38,396 nt of DNA from Bacteroidota bacterium (GCA_025963735.1 JAOQAF010000087.1:1-38396); one strand, 5' to 3'; shown: positions 1 to 9,789, counted from the first letter of the stretch. Program-made: numbers and translations. Notes: a model not told the origin generated them from the sequence alone.

Positions 1-1
1 A

Positions 2-760
2 GAAAGCGAAGCGCAGCATTATTGTCCGAATGAAAATTTTTGTCCGCCACAGGTAAAAGGTAAGATGGAACATTTTGTGTCGCGCAAGGCAATGAATATT
101 GATAGTTTGGGTGGTGAAACCATAAGCCAGCTTTTTGAAGCGGGGCTGCTGAAAAACATTGCAGACATTTATGATCTTAAAAAAGAACAGCTGCTTCCCT
201 TAGAACGCATGGCCGAGAAAAGCGCTCAAAATCTTATAGAAGGGATTGAAAAAAGTAAAACCGTTTCTTTTGAACGTGTTTTGTTTGCCATAGGTATAAG
301 ACATGTTGGTGAAACGTCCGCAAAAAAAATTGCACGTAAAGTAAAAAACATCGACGCGCTGCTTTCCTTAACTAAGGAGGAACTTGTGTCTATTGATGAA
401 GTTGGAGAAACAATTGCAGAGAGTATTCTATCACACTTTGCTAATCCGCAGAACCGCGAAATTATAGAACGGTTAAAAAAAGCCGGTCTTCAATTTTCAC
501 TTTCGGAAGAAGCTATGGCCAATACAGGAAGCAAACTCAATGGACTGACATTTGTTATCAGCGGTGTATTTACAAAATATAACCGTGATCAGTTAAAAGA
601 AATGATTGAACAAAACGGCGGAAAAAATTCAGGATCCATCAGTGGCAAAACTTCTTACTTACTGGCAGGAGACAACATGGGTCCTGAAAAATTAAAAAAG
701 GCGCAGAATTTAGGAGTTAAGATTATCAGTGAAGCTGATTTTGAAAAGATGCTTGGCTAA
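2..760 (+). CDS. ligA: NAD-dependent DNA ligase, C-terminal part (Zn finger, HhH, BRCT); 5' end outside window
   Basis: The frame is open upstream of the listed ATG at 65: ESEAQHYCPNENFCPPQVKGKMEHFVSRKAMNIDSLGGETI matches the LigA Cys4 zinc finger region. HhH repeats and a C-terminal BRCT domain (LNGLTFVISGVFTKYNRDQLKEMIEQNGGK) follow. Confidence 0.96.
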   Translation, partial: ESEAQHYCPNENFCPPQVKGKMEHFVSRKAMNIDSLGGETISQLFEAGLLKNIADIYDLKKEQLLPLERMAEKSAQNLIEGIEKSKTVSFERVLFAIGIRHVGETSAKKIARKVKNIDALLSLTKEELVSIDEVGETIAESILSHFANPQNREIIERLKKAGLQFSLSEEAMANTGSKLNGLTFVISGVFTKYNRDQLKEMIEQNGGKNSGSISGKTSYLLAGDNMGPEKLKKAQNLGVKIISEADFEKMLG

Positions 761-1775
761 CTCCTTTAATAAAATCTGTCATGAGGTACGATATTAATTT
801 ACCGGTTTTATTATCTGCTTTAATATGTGATAAAACAGGCGCGCCTTCCGCAATGTGGAGGTAAAGCACTTTTAAGTCTTTAGCGCATTGAAATATAAAT
901 TGCCTTGCCTGTATTGGCGAAATACCACTGCTGGTTTTGGCACTTGAAGGCACATTGGTAATAGCGTCAAGATCAATTTCTATACCACATTCATTTTCTT
1001 TAACAAACCCTATGCATTGATTTAACGCCGTTTTAAAGTCGAGCTCTTCCCTTACAAAAACCCCTTCATATGAATTATAAAACAAATGCTGTGGGTGTTC
1101 TTTAAATTTATCGAGTGCTGCCTTTGTATTATATTGTTCATGCATACCGAATACCGAATATCTTTCCAAATAATTTTCTTCAAATGCATAGGTAAACCCA
1201 TTACCGCTGTGGCGCCCCTCCGAAGGTCGAAAATCAAGATGGGGATCACAATTTATAACATTTATTTTTTTTTCAAGCGCCAGCGATGCACCTTTTATGT
1301 TGCCATAAGAGTTATTATGACCGCCTCCGATAATTACAGGAATTTTTCCGTTTAAAATAATTAACCGCACAACTTCATTTACACGCTTATCTACTTCACT
1401 TACAAATTCTCTTAAACGTTCAATATCACTTTCAATTTTAATATTTAAATGAATGGACCTTTCCATTAAATCATCCACTTTAACTTCGCCCAGCACAGCA
1501 ATTTTTTCTGAATCTAAAAAGTCATTTACTTGCTGATTAAGAAAACTTTCAAGTGCAGGCTTGTATGCAGTGTGAGCCCCTCCTCTGCCATAGTTGGCTC
1601 TTACGCCAATGTCTTCTGCAATCCCAACAATCACAAATAAAACGGAACTGGTTTTTAAATCCTGCTTCCAATTGGCTGAAAAGGTTTTTACCACTTCGCC
1701 TACTTTTTGCTCATTGGCTCTTTTGCGGGTAAAATTATTTATATGGTCCTTGCTATAAACTTTAATCAATTCCAT
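726..1775 (-). CDS. Arginase/formimidoylglutamase (ureohydrolase) family protein
   Basis: 349 aa with ureohydrolase metal-site motifs GGGHNNSYG, NCDPHLDFRP and EIDLDAI. Its 3' end overlaps ligA by 35 bp. Confidence 0.85.
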   Translation of the reverse strand: MELIKVYSKDHINNFTRKRANEQKVGEVVKTFSANWKQDLKTSSVLFVIVGIAEDIGVRANYGRGGAHTAYKPALESFLNQQVNDFLDSEKIAVLGEVKVDDLMERSIHLNIKIESDIERLREFVSEVDKRVNEVVRLIILNGKIPVIIGGGHNNSYGNIKGASLALEKKINVINCDPHLDFRPSEGRHSGNGFTYAFEENYLERYSVFGMHEQYNTKAALDKFKEHPQHLFYNSYEGVFVREELDFKTALNQCIGFVKENECGIEIDLDAITNVPSSAKTSSGISPIQARQFIFQCAKDLKVLYLHIAEGAPVLSHIKADNKTGKLISYLMTDFIKGVSQASFQNQLH

Positions 1776-1780
1776 TTAGC

Positions 1781-1788
1781 CAAAGATA
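1781..1788 (-). promoter_or_regulatory. Bacteroidetes-type -7 box TATCTTTG, 5 nt before the ATG at 1775
   Basis: Reverse strand reads TATCTTTG-gctaa-ATG, an exact match to TAnnTTTG. Confidence 0.55.
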
Positions 1789-1909
1789 AAAGAAACTTTA
1801 CTATCTTTAATATAAAGCTCCTTATTTGATAATTTTAAAAGATAGTAATGCTGTTTCGTAGGCAACCATTATGAAAACAATTTGTTGTTCTTTATTCTTA
1901 TTCTTGTAA

Positions 1910-2080
1910 ATGAAACCGGGGTATAAAATGTTGAATTTAGCACTAACAAAACAAGACGAAAAAAGCATATCTTGTATAATAGAAGATAACAGAGTTGAAC
2001 GATCAGTAGATAAAAAGCATCTTACTGATGACAAACCTTCGCTTACAATTTGGTATATTGAACAGAGATTAGAACTTTAA
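1910..2080 (+). CDS. Possible small ORF (56 aa), unknown
   Basis: MKPGYKMLNLALTKQDEKSISCIIEDNRVERSVDKKHLTDDKPSLTIWYIEQRLEL. Protein-like composition in an otherwise empty gap; no family recognised. Confidence 0.25.
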   Translation: MKPGYKMLNLALTKQDEKSISCIIEDNRVERSVDKKHLTDDKPSLTIWYIEQRLEL

Positions 2081-2189
2081 GTAAAATTTTAGGTGAGAAG
2101 TATGAACTGGAATTTTAGATAAGATAAAAATGATAAAGGTGAAAAAACAGGCACTAAGGTTTTAATTAAGATTCCAATATTAAAAAATA

Positions 2190-2909
2190 ATGAACATGCT
2201 TAGGGCCATTATTATCGATGATGAATCGATTGGCATAAAAACCCTAAAGGTTTTAATTGAAAAATACACAACCGGTATAAAGGTTGTAGCAACAAGTACT
2301 GACGCCTATGAAGGCTTAAGTCTGATCGAAGATTACAGGCCGGACATTGTTTTTTTGGATATAAGTATGCCCAAAATGACCGGCTTTGAACTTCTTGAAA
2401 AATTATTATTCAGGGAGTTTTCACTTGTATTTACTACCGCCCATGAAGAGTATGCCTTAAAAGCAATTAAAAACAAGGCTAATGATTATTTATTAAAACC
2501 CATTGATATTGAAGAATTACAAAATTGTGTTTCCAATATAGTTTCTAAAAACAGCACTAATAGTGTGCCGGCTGATCTTGAACCTAAAAACATTGCCATT
2601 TCAGTAAAAGACGGAACAATTTTTATTAAACCAAACGAAGTTATACGCTTGCAAGCTTGGGGAAGTTATACAACATTTCACCTGGAAAACAATGTTAAAC
2701 ATATAGCTTCTAAAAGCTTAAAAGAATGTGAGAGCCTGCTAAGTGATCGTATTTTTTATCGTTGTCATAATTCGCATATTGTTAACCTTACCAAAGTGGT
2801 TAAGCTCGTGAGCAATGAAGGACTGTACGCTCAAATGACCGACGACTCTAAACCGGAAGTGGCTAGAAAAAACAAAGAAGTGTTTTTAGAAAAACTAAAA
2901 AACATTTAG
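2190..2909 (+). CDS. LytTR-family response regulator (REC + LytTR DNA-binding)
   Basis: N-terminal receiver (IIDDE...PDIVFLDISMPKMTGFELLE...LLKPID) followed by a LytTR domain (AISVKDGTIFIKPNEVIRLQAWGSYTTFHL...FYRCHNSHIVNLTKVV). Confidence 0.93.
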   Translation: MNMLRAIIIDDESIGIKTLKVLIEKYTTGIKVVATSTDAYEGLSLIEDYRPDIVFLDISMPKMTGFELLEKLLFREFSLVFTTAHEEYALKAIKNKANDYLLKPIDIEELQNCVSNIVSKNSTNSVPADLEPKNIAISVKDGTIFIKPNEVIRLQAWGSYTTFHLENNVKHIASKSLKECESLLSDRIFYRCHNSHIVNLTKVVKLVSNEGLYAQMTDDSKPEVARKNKEVFLEKLKNI

Positions 2910-3027
2910 GTTATTTCGCAATAACTTTTTACCGTGCTTTCTTCGCACTGATTATTGCAACTATATTTTATATTTTCAAAAAATATTTTATTTCCTTTTT
3001 TTTACTCTAATTTAATACCAGAGACAT

Positions 3028-3066
3028 CATGAGCGGGGAGTTTCTTTTGCGCTGCTCATGTTTTTA
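3028..3066 (+). terminator. Possible Rho-independent terminator
   Basis: CATGAGC (3028-3034) / GCTCATG (3054-3060) stem followed by TTTTT. Confidence 0.35.
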
Positions 3067-3185
3067 AGTTTAAGAGTTATACTTATAAACACGTAAATTA
3101 AAAACGTTACAATCTTTATTTTTATAAACAGCGTGTAACTTTAGTCGCGCGTTTTATTATATGAAATTTTTATTATCTTTAGTTT

Positions 3186-4961
3186 ATGCGTCATAAATTT
3201 ATTTTTGTAATCATTATTTTTTTAAGCACCAGGCTTCTTTCTCAATATTCCATCAAAACATTTAACTGGAAAGATGCGGGGTTTAAGGGGATGAAGCCGG
3301 TTTATACCCAAACGGTAAATATTATGAACTTTGGAGGCAACAACAACAATTCGGCCGCCAACAATATCGCACTGGCTAATGCCATAACTGCATTAAATAA
3401 TAAAGGTGGGGTTATATATTTCCCTAAAGGGGTTTACAGCTTCACCAATACTTTTTCTGTTAATCGTGACAGCATTACATTTAAAGGTGCCGGAGCCGAT
3501 AGTACTCACTTACGCTTTAATATGAACGGCACATTAAATAATTGCTTTAACATATTGGGAACTCAGATAAACACTGATACAACAAGTTTTTCATCGCCTG
3601 GAGTGAGAGACAGCAATTGGGTTAACGTTTTTAATCCTTCTCTGTATCAGCCCGGACAATGGGTTTACCTGCAAACAAAGGACAACGCCTACATGAACGA
3701 TAGCTGGGCCTACGGTTCATTAGGCCAAATCATGCAAATAAAATCCATCGCTGGAAATAAAATAACATTTCAATCGCCCTTTAGGTTTTATTATAAGCTC
3801 GCATTACAACCTCTTATCAAACGTATTATTCCCAAAACCGCTATCGGAATGGAATGTTTTAAAATTCAACGGCTCGATGCTACAAGTTTTCAAACCTCAT
3901 TAATAAGTTTCGATAAAACGGTACAATGCTGGGTTCATGGTATCGAAGGCGATTCAACCAACTTTGCTCACGTTGAACTTAACCGCTGTTCAAATATTGA
4001 CATTACCAATTCCTGGTTTCATCATGCCTTTGCTTATGGCGGTAGCGGACAAGGTTACGGCATTGTATTTCAGTTCAGCGCCAATGAATGCAGGGCAGAA
4101 AATAATATTTTTCAAAATCTGAGACATAGTATGCTTTTTCAGGCAGGAGCAAACGGTAATGTGTGCGGTTATAACTATTCATTTAACCCTTTCTGGAGCC
4201 AGTTTCCTTTTCCATCTAACAGTTCGGGCGATATTGTTTTTCATGGAAACTATCCCTTCGCTAATTTGTGTGAAGGAAACATAAATCAAAACACGGTGAT
4301 AGATAATTCTCATTCAATTAACGGACCTTATAATACATTGTTCCGCAACCGTTCAGAATTATATGGTGTGGTTATGAATAGTGGTCCGGCCAGCGATACT
4401 GTTCAGTTTTTGGGACTTGAAATCACCAACACTGTTTCTCCTTACGGGCAGTATGTACTAAACGGGAACGGGCATTTACAGTATGGCAATAAAATACAGG
4501 GTGTATTAACACCGGCAGGAACCGCACCGCTAAATGAAAAAAGTTTGTATTATACCGATCCGCAAAAACCTCTATGTTATAACCCGGGTAATAATAACTG
4601 GCCGGTAATTGGCATTCCAAATGGTTTTAATACAGGAAGTAATTCAGCGAAGGACCGGGTTACGCAAGGCGTTATGGCCGCCTGTGTATGTACCGCCACT
4701 TTTATGACCAATCAACACTCATTAGTAAATGGGAAGAGTGAAATAAATATTTATCCTAACCCGGGAACCAATTTTATCCATATAAAAAGTAATTTCACCA
4801 TTCAGGAAATTTCTCTTTATTCAACTGAAGGAAAACTGGTTTTAAACGAGCATGCTCTGAATATTCAAAAAATTGACATCAGCAGCTTGGTAAAAGGAAT
4901 TTATTTTTTAGCTTTAAGAAATCAAAAGGGCATTCAAACCTTTAAAGTTGTAAAGGATTAA
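3186..4961 (+). CDS. Secreted right-handed beta-helix / pectate-lyase-superfamily-like protein with T9SS C-terminal sorting domain
   Basis: Signal peptide MRHKFIFVIIIFLSTRLLSQ; GGVIYFPKGVYSF...ITFKGAGADSTHLRF typical of pectate-lyase-superfamily N-termini; C-terminal INIYPNPGTNFIHI...GIYFLALRNQKGIQTFKVVKD type A sorting tail. Confidence 0.85.
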   Translation: MRHKFIFVIIIFLSTRLLSQYSIKTFNWKDAGFKGMKPVYTQTVNIMNFGGNNNNSAANNIALANAITALNNKGGVIYFPKGVYSFTNTFSVNRDSITFKGAGADSTHLRFNMNGTLNNCFNILGTQINTDTTSFSSPGVRDSNWVNVFNPSLYQPGQWVYLQTKDNAYMNDSWAYGSLGQIMQIKSIAGNKITFQSPFRFYYKLALQPLIKRIIPKTAIGMECFKIQRLDATSFQTSLISFDKTVQCWVHGIEGDSTNFAHVELNRCSNIDITNSWFHHAFAYGGSGQGYGIVFQFSANECRAENNIFQNLRHSMLFQAGANGNVCGYNYSFNPFWSQFPFPSNSSGDIVFHGNYPFANLCEGNINQNTVIDNSHSINGPYNTLFRNRSELYGVVMNSGPASDTVQFLGLEITNTVSPYGQYVLNGNGHLQYGNKIQGVLTPAGTAPLNEKSLYYTDPQKPLCYNPGNNNWPVIGIPNGFNTGSNSAKDRVTQGVMAACVCTATFMTNQHSLVNGKSEINIYPNPGTNFIHIKSNFTIQEISLYSTEGKLVLNEHALNIQKIDISSLVKGIYFLALRNQKGIQTFKVVKD

Positions 4962-5005
4962 AAATAAATTTTATAATGTTTTCAAATAATTAAATATAAT
5001 CTCCG

Positions 5006-5728
5006 ATGACTGCAACCGCAACAGCTTCCGACCCCAACACAAAAAGTTTTTTTATTCTTTATAAACCTAAGGATATTGTAAGCGGCGATTTTTATTATGC
5101 CATATCACATAAACCTGCCAATTCACCCAACGAACTTTTTTACATGTGTACCGCGGATTGTACAGGACACGGAGTGCCGGGCGCCTTTATGAGTATGCTT
5201 GGTATTTCTTACCTGAATGAATCCATTCTTGAAAAAAATCTTGTTCATCCTAACCAGATTCTTGACAACATGCGCAATGGTATCATTGCATCTTTAAATC
5301 CTGAAGGAAGTGAAGAAGAAAGTAAGGATGGTATGGATTGTGTGTTGTGCGCTTATGATTTCGCAAATATGAAACTTGAGTTCGCAGCTGCAAATAATCC
5401 ATTATGGCTATACAGAGACGGGCAATTAAAAGAATATAAGGCAGATAAAATGCCTGTAGGTAAATACGGTGAACTTCATCCTTTTAATAACCAGGTTATT
5501 GATTTAAAAAAAGACGACATTATTTATACTTTCACAGATGGCTATGCCGATCAGTTTGGTGGGCCTAAAGGAAAAAAGTTCAAATACAAACAACTGGAAG
5601 AAATAATTAAAAGCATTGCGCATGAACCCATGGAGTCGCAAAAAGAAAAACTAAATGTTGCTTTTGAAAACTGGAGAGGTGAGCTGGAACAAATTGATGA
5701 TGTGTGCGTGATTGCCGTAAAAATTTAA
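5006..5728 (+). CDS. Stand-alone PP2C/SpoIIE-type serine phosphatase domain protein
   Basis: KPKDIVSGDFYY, ADCTGHGVPGAFMSMLG, DGMDCVLCAYD, YTFTDGYADQFGG motifs. No sensor domain N-terminal to the catalytic fold. Confidence 0.88.
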   Translation: MTATATASDPNTKSFFILYKPKDIVSGDFYYAISHKPANSPNELFYMCTADCTGHGVPGAFMSMLGISYLNESILEKNLVHPNQILDNMRNGIIASLNPEGSEEESKDGMDCVLCAYDFANMKLEFAAANNPLWLYRDGQLKEYKADKMPVGKYGELHPFNNQVIDLKKDDIIYTFTDGYADQFGGPKGKKFKYKQLEEIIKSIAHEPMESQKEKLNVAFENWRGELEQIDDVCVIAVKI

Positions 5729-5799
5729 TTTGAACTTAACTTCGGTTTACGGTTATTGCTTGCGGTGTGTGGCAATCTATTTCAAATAGTTGTCTTCTT

Positions 5800-6315
5800 C
5801 AGCCCTGGTTGATATTCTCACCAAAAAGCATTGGTCTTAAACTAATGGTTTGATTTTGAATTAAAAGCCAAGCCTTCGACTCAGCCAACTCTTTTACTTC
5901 GAACACTCTTCTACTTCGAACACTCTTCGAATACGCTCACTCTTCTACTTCGAACACTCTTCGACTACGCTCACTCTTCGACTACGCTCACTCTTCGACT
6001 ACGCTCACTCTTCGACTACGCTCAGAGTGACCTACTGACAGAGAGTATCAGAATATCAGGGATTCTACGCTCAGAGTGACCTCATTGATAGAAGAGTATC
6101 GGAATATTCAGGATCTTTCAACCCTTGTTGGTGTTCTCGCCAACAATCACTACACTTAAACTAATACAGGATTGTTTCGACATTAAAAGTCAGCCTTCGA
6201 CCGCATCCACGCTCCGACTACGCTCACTCTTCGACTACGCTCAGAGTGACCTACTGACAGAAGAGTTCGGAATATTCGGGATTCTACGTTCAGAGTGACC
6301 TCACTGAATGAGAGA
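5800..6315. repeat. Dispersed-repeat intergenic region with two diverged copies of a ~200 bp module
   Basis: Shared landmarks: 'TTCTC(A/G)CCAA', 'CTTAAACTAAT', 'ATTAAAAG(C/T)CA', 'CTTCGA...CTCAGAGTGACCTACTGACAG', 'GGAATATTC'. Confidence 0.7.
5888..6023. repeat. Tandem array of 8 x 17-bp units (ACTCTTCGACTACGCTC and ACTCTTCTACTTCGAAC variants)
   Basis: Eight contiguous 17-mers read directly: 5888, 5905, 5922, 5939, 5956, 5973, 5990, 6007. Confidence 0.9.
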
Positions 6316-6343
6316 TTTTCAATCATCCCAAACATTAGCAATC

Positions 6344-7171
6344 TTAGTATTTTCTTACAACATTATGAATTTCGATAAGAGGCTTTAAAAACTCTTCAAG
6401 ATCGTATACACATAACTGCGATGCAGCATCACATAACGCTTTTTCAGGATCAGGATGCGTTTCAATGAACACTCCATCCACTCCGCTCGCTACTCCTGCC
6501 CTTGAAAGAACAGGTAAAAATTCTTTAGCCCCACCCTTCGCATCGGAACTTGGAATTCCATATTTTCTTACACAATGTGTTACATCAAAAACTACCGGGT
6601 ATCCCAGATTATTCATATGGAAAAAAGCCCGCGGGTCAACTATCAGATCATTATATCCAAAAACGTAACCGCGCTCCGTTAGTATCACATTATCATTACC
6701 GGCATCAATGCATTTTTGTAAAGGATGCTTCATGTTATCCGGCGCCAGAAACTGACCGTGTTTAATATTTACAACCTTGCCGGTTTTAGCGGCTGCAACA
6801 AGTAAACTGCTTTGCATACACAGGTATGCAGGGATCTGAAGTACATCACAAACTTCTCCTGCAATTGCTGCCTGGCTGCTTTCATGTATATCTGTTAATA
6901 AAGGAAAACCAAATTGCTCTTTTACTTTGGCCAAAATTTTCATTCCTTTTTCCAGGCCCGGACCATCATAATATTTTAAACTGCTTCTGTTGTCTTTTAA
7001 AAAACTTGATTTATAAATCACTTTTATTTTTAAACGTTCGCTTACTTCCTTCAGCTTCTCAGCCGTATCCATCATTATCTTTTCATCCTCTATCACACAG
7101 GGACCGCTAATAAGGAAAAGGTCCTTTGAACCACATTCAATATTTCCAACTTTTACAATTTTCTTTGTCAT
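6344..7171 (-). CDS. kdsA: 3-deoxy-8-phosphooctulonate synthase (KDO8P synthase)
   Basis: LISGPCVIEDE, YKSSFLKDNRSSLKYYDGPGLEKGMKIL, PLLTDIHE, LQIPAYLCMQSSLL, VVFDVTHCVRKYG, GVFIETHPDPEKALCDAASQL. Confidence 0.96.
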   Translation of the reverse strand: MTKKIVKVGNIECGSKDLFLISGPCVIEDEKIMMDTAEKLKEVSERLKIKVIYKSSFLKDNRSSLKYYDGPGLEKGMKILAKVKEQFGFPLLTDIHESSQAAIAGEVCDVLQIPAYLCMQSSLLVAAAKTGKVVNIKHGQFLAPDNMKHPLQKCIDAGNDNVILTERGYVFGYNDLIVDPRAFFHMNNLGYPVVFDVTHCVRKYGIPSSDAKGGAKEFLPVLSRAGVASGVDGVFIETHPDPEKALCDAASQLCVYDLEEFLKPLIEIHNVVRKY

Positions 7172-7239
7172 AATATAATAATTGAGTAAAGTTAATTAAA
7201 TACTCATCCTAACTCGCAATTTTATGAATAAGATTTAAC

Positions 7240-8298
7240 TTAAATCTTAATAAATTTCAGACGCGATATTGAATTTAAACCAGTGATAGTAACAAAATAA
7301 ACTCCCGAAGGCCAAGTGCTGATATTAATATTTAGATGATCATTTAACTCAGTAGAGGTTTCTGCCATTATTTTGCCGGCCACGTCGCTTATTGTGTAAT
7401 TAACATGTGAAGGTTGGGAATGATTAATAATAAAAACCTCATTCCCTGCAGGAACCGGAAGTAAACTAAACGCCTGGGTTAACCTTGCCTGCCTTTCATG
7501 TATACCAATGGTGGTTGACCATATGCTATCGGCCCAGAGTGGGTTATCAATAAAAGGATTACGGTTGTTCTGAAATTTATAATAAATAGAATCATTTCGC
7601 GCTATCTCTTTTGAACTCACCGGATCCTGGTGATGCCATTGCAATAACACACTTAACTGCCATGGTAAAATATCGGATTTATTTGTAGCATCAGACGTTG
7701 ACCAGGCCCCATCCTCAGAATAGTAACGGGTGCTCATGTAAAAATATCCGCGGGCTAGATCACCTTTGTATTCATTTATTGGTTCAAAAACCGTTAGATT
7801 ATAGCCGGCGTTGGTACAGGGACCCAGCTTGCCGCCGTTTAAACTTGTGAAACTTGCCGAAGTCACATTCCCATACGGATAATTAGAGCGAACACCGTTT
7901 ACTTTTCCGTCGGTAGGATAAATATGAAACAGATCCGAATCAGGCCCCGGTGTTGCATTGAACCAACTCTGCGGCCAGCTGTGTTCGCGGTTATAACAAT
8001 CACCTTCCGAATTATAATTACCGCATTGATTGGTTATAAAGGTATATTCATAAGGCGGAGTTCCGGCAGGAACAGTACTGTAAATATCCCAAACTTTACC
8101 ATTCGCTTTTTTATCGGTCTTTGGAAAAGCCGACCACAAGCCGTTATAAGAAACTACTGAATTATTTTTAATAATATTATGAAGGGCAATTTTAAGATTA
8201 TTACCGGAAAGACCCTGAGCGGAATTATAATATCCGGCAGGGATCTGAGAAGCTAATAGAAGCGGGACAAAAACAAGGGCTGTAAGTATTTTTCGCAT
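7240..8298 (-). CDS. Secreted endonuclease I family nuclease with C-terminal T9SS-type sorting domain
   Basis: Endonuclease I motifs (DCYNREHSWPQSWF, DLFHIYPTDGKVNGVRSNYPYG, QWHHQDPVSSKEIARND). Start reassigned from 8406 to 8298 (MRKILTALVFVPLLLASQ signal peptide) with a -7 box 6 nt upstream. Confidence 0.9.
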   Translation of the reverse strand: MRKILTALVFVPLLLASQIPAGYYNSAQGLSGNNLKIALHNIIKNNSVVSYNGLWSAFPKTDKKANGKVWDIYSTVPAGTPPYEYTFITNQCGNYNSEGDCYNREHSWPQSWFNATPGPDSDLFHIYPTDGKVNGVRSNYPYGNVTSASFTSLNGGKLGPCTNAGYNLTVFEPINEYKGDLARGYFYMSTRYYSEDGAWSTSDATNKSDILPWQLSVLLQWHHQDPVSSKEIARNDSIYYKFQNNRNPFIDNPLWADSIWSTTIGIHERQARLTQAFSLLPVPAGNEVFIINHSQPSHVNYTISDVAGKIMAETSTELNDHLNINISTWPSGVYFVTITGLNSISRLKFIKI

Positions 8299-8304
8299 AG
8301 TAAT

Positions 8305-8312
8305 CAAAGATA
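8305..8312 (-). promoter_or_regulatory. -7 box TATCTTTG, 6 nt before the endonuclease start
   Basis: Reverse strand TATCTTTG-attact-ATGCGAAAA. Confidence 0.55.
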
Positions 8313-8407
8313 ATAAATCCACCGGACCATTTATTAAAAAAGCAGTGTGCAAAATAAGAAGACTATTGTATTTAAGCGAAAGCATAATTAAATTTACTTT
8401 ACACAAA

Positions 8408-9784
8408 ATGCATCTTATGAATAAAAGAGTTCACCTCATAGCAATCGGCGGAAGCGCCATGCACAACATGGCCCTGTCATTACATGAAAAAGGGTTTGAA
8501 GTTAGCGGAAGCGACGATGAGATTAATGAACCCAGCAAAAGCCGGCTGGCCTCGGCAGGAATCTTACCCGCGGAGGTGGGCTGGTTTCCTGAAAAAATTA
8601 CCAAAGACATTGACTCCATTATACTAGGCATGCACGCGAGGGCCGATAATCCCGAACTTATCCGTGCTAAAGAATTAGGGTTGAAAATTTATTCTTATCC
8701 CGAATATATTTACGAGGCCACCAAAGATAAAACCCGAATAGTTATTGGAGGAAGTCATGGTAAAACCACTATCACCGCCATGATATTACATGTAATGAAT
8801 TTTCATAACATAGAAACAGATTACCTGGTGGGAGCGCAACTCGAGGGTTTTAATACCATGGTTCGGTTAAGTAACAGCGCTAAATTTGCCGTTATAGAAG
8901 GGGATGAATACCTGGCCTCGCCTATCGACCGGAGACCCAAATTTCATTTATACAAACCTAATATTGCTGTTTTAAGTGGTATTGCCTGGGATCACATTAA
9001 TGTTTTTCCAACATTTGAAAATTATGTTGATCAGTTCAAAATATTTATCGACCTCATTGAACCCGGCGGAACGCTGATCTACTGCGCGGAAGATAAAGTG
9101 CTGGCAGAAACCTGTAAAAATGCCGCGGGCCATTCCATTCATAAGATCCCCTACTCTGTTCCCGGTCATCATATAGAAAATGGAATTACCACTTTAATTG
9201 ATGAAGGAATAACAATTCCTTTACTTGTTTTTGGGAAGCATAATTTAATGAACTTAACAGCTGCACGCCTGGCCTGCAATAAAATTGGAATAAGCAATGA
9301 ACAATTTTATGAAGCAATTCAATCTTTTAAAGGCGCGGCAAAAAGACTGGAACTTGTTTTTAAAAATGACAGATTTAGCTTTTATAAAGATTTTGCCCAC
9401 TCGCCTTCCAAGCTTAAAGCAACTACCAACGCGGTGAAGGAACAATTTACCGGCCGTCTTGTTATCGCCTGCATGGAACTTCACACGTTCAGCAGTCTTA
9501 CCGAAGAATTTCTAAACCAATACGAAGGTTCCATGGATCTTGCAGATGAGGCCATTGTTTATTTTAATCCGCATACCATTGCCCAAAAAAAATTAAAAGA
9601 AATAACAGCAGATCAGGTACACAAAGCTTTTAACCGAAGCGATCTGCTTGTATTTACCAAAAGCAGCGAAGTATGTAATTACCTGAAAGACATAAAATGG
9701 ACCAATAAAGTTTTATTAATGATGAGCAGCGGTAATTTTGATGGAATTGATTATAAAGAGTTGGCCGGGGAGTTGAAGATTTAA
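8408..9784 (+). CDS. mpl: UDP-N-acetylmuramate:L-alanyl-gamma-D-glutamyl-meso-diaminopimelate ligase (Mur ligase family)
   Basis: HLIAIGGSAMHNMALSLHEKGFEVSGSDDEI, GGSHGKTTITAMILHV, EGDEYLASPIDRRPKF, FYKDFAHSPSKLKATT. Start likely 8408 or 8417 rather than 8345. Confidence 0.9.
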   Translation: MHLMNKRVHLIAIGGSAMHNMALSLHEKGFEVSGSDDEINEPSKSRLASAGILPAEVGWFPEKITKDIDSIILGMHARADNPELIRAKELGLKIYSYPEYIYEATKDKTRIVIGGSHGKTTITAMILHVMNFHNIETDYLVGAQLEGFNTMVRLSNSAKFAVIEGDEYLASPIDRRPKFHLYKPNIAVLSGIAWDHINVFPTFENYVDQFKIFIDLIEPGGTLIYCAEDKVLAETCKNAAGHSIHKIPYSVPGHHIENGITTLIDEGITIPLLVFGKHNLMNLTAARLACNKIGISNEQFYEAIQSFKGAAKRLELVFKNDRFSFYKDFAHSPSKLKATTNAVKEQFTGRLVIACMELHTFSSLTEEFLNQYEGSMDLADEAIVYFNPHTIAQKKLKEITADQVHKAFNRSDLLVFTKSSEVCNYLKDIKWTNKVLLMMSSGNFDGIDYKELAGELKI

Positions 9785-9789
9785 GGTTA

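Noticed and set aside
1052-1355. ORFs 1052-1249 (-) and 1086-1355 (+)
   Set aside because: Both fall wholly inside the arginase-family gene in other frames.
1822-2034. ORF 1822-2034 (-)
   Set aside because: No signal peptide or recognisable family; a plus-strand 56-aa ORF in the same gap looks slightly more protein-like, though still weak.
5888-6023. CRISPR or minisatellite protein-coding region
   Set aside because: Units are strictly contiguous 17-mers with no spacers, and no long ORF crosses the array.
6465-7110. ORFs antisense to kdsA (6465-6668, 6550-6765, 6826-7110)
   Set aside because: Antisense to a clear kdsA with no recognisable protein features.
7924-8160. ORF 7924-8160 (+)
   Set aside because: Antisense to the endonuclease I coding region; no family resemblance.
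8299-8407. Overlap of the divergent endonuclease and mpl ORFs
   Set aside because: Arises from over-extended starts; with starts at 8298 (-) and 8408 (+) this is a normal ~110 bp divergent promoter region.
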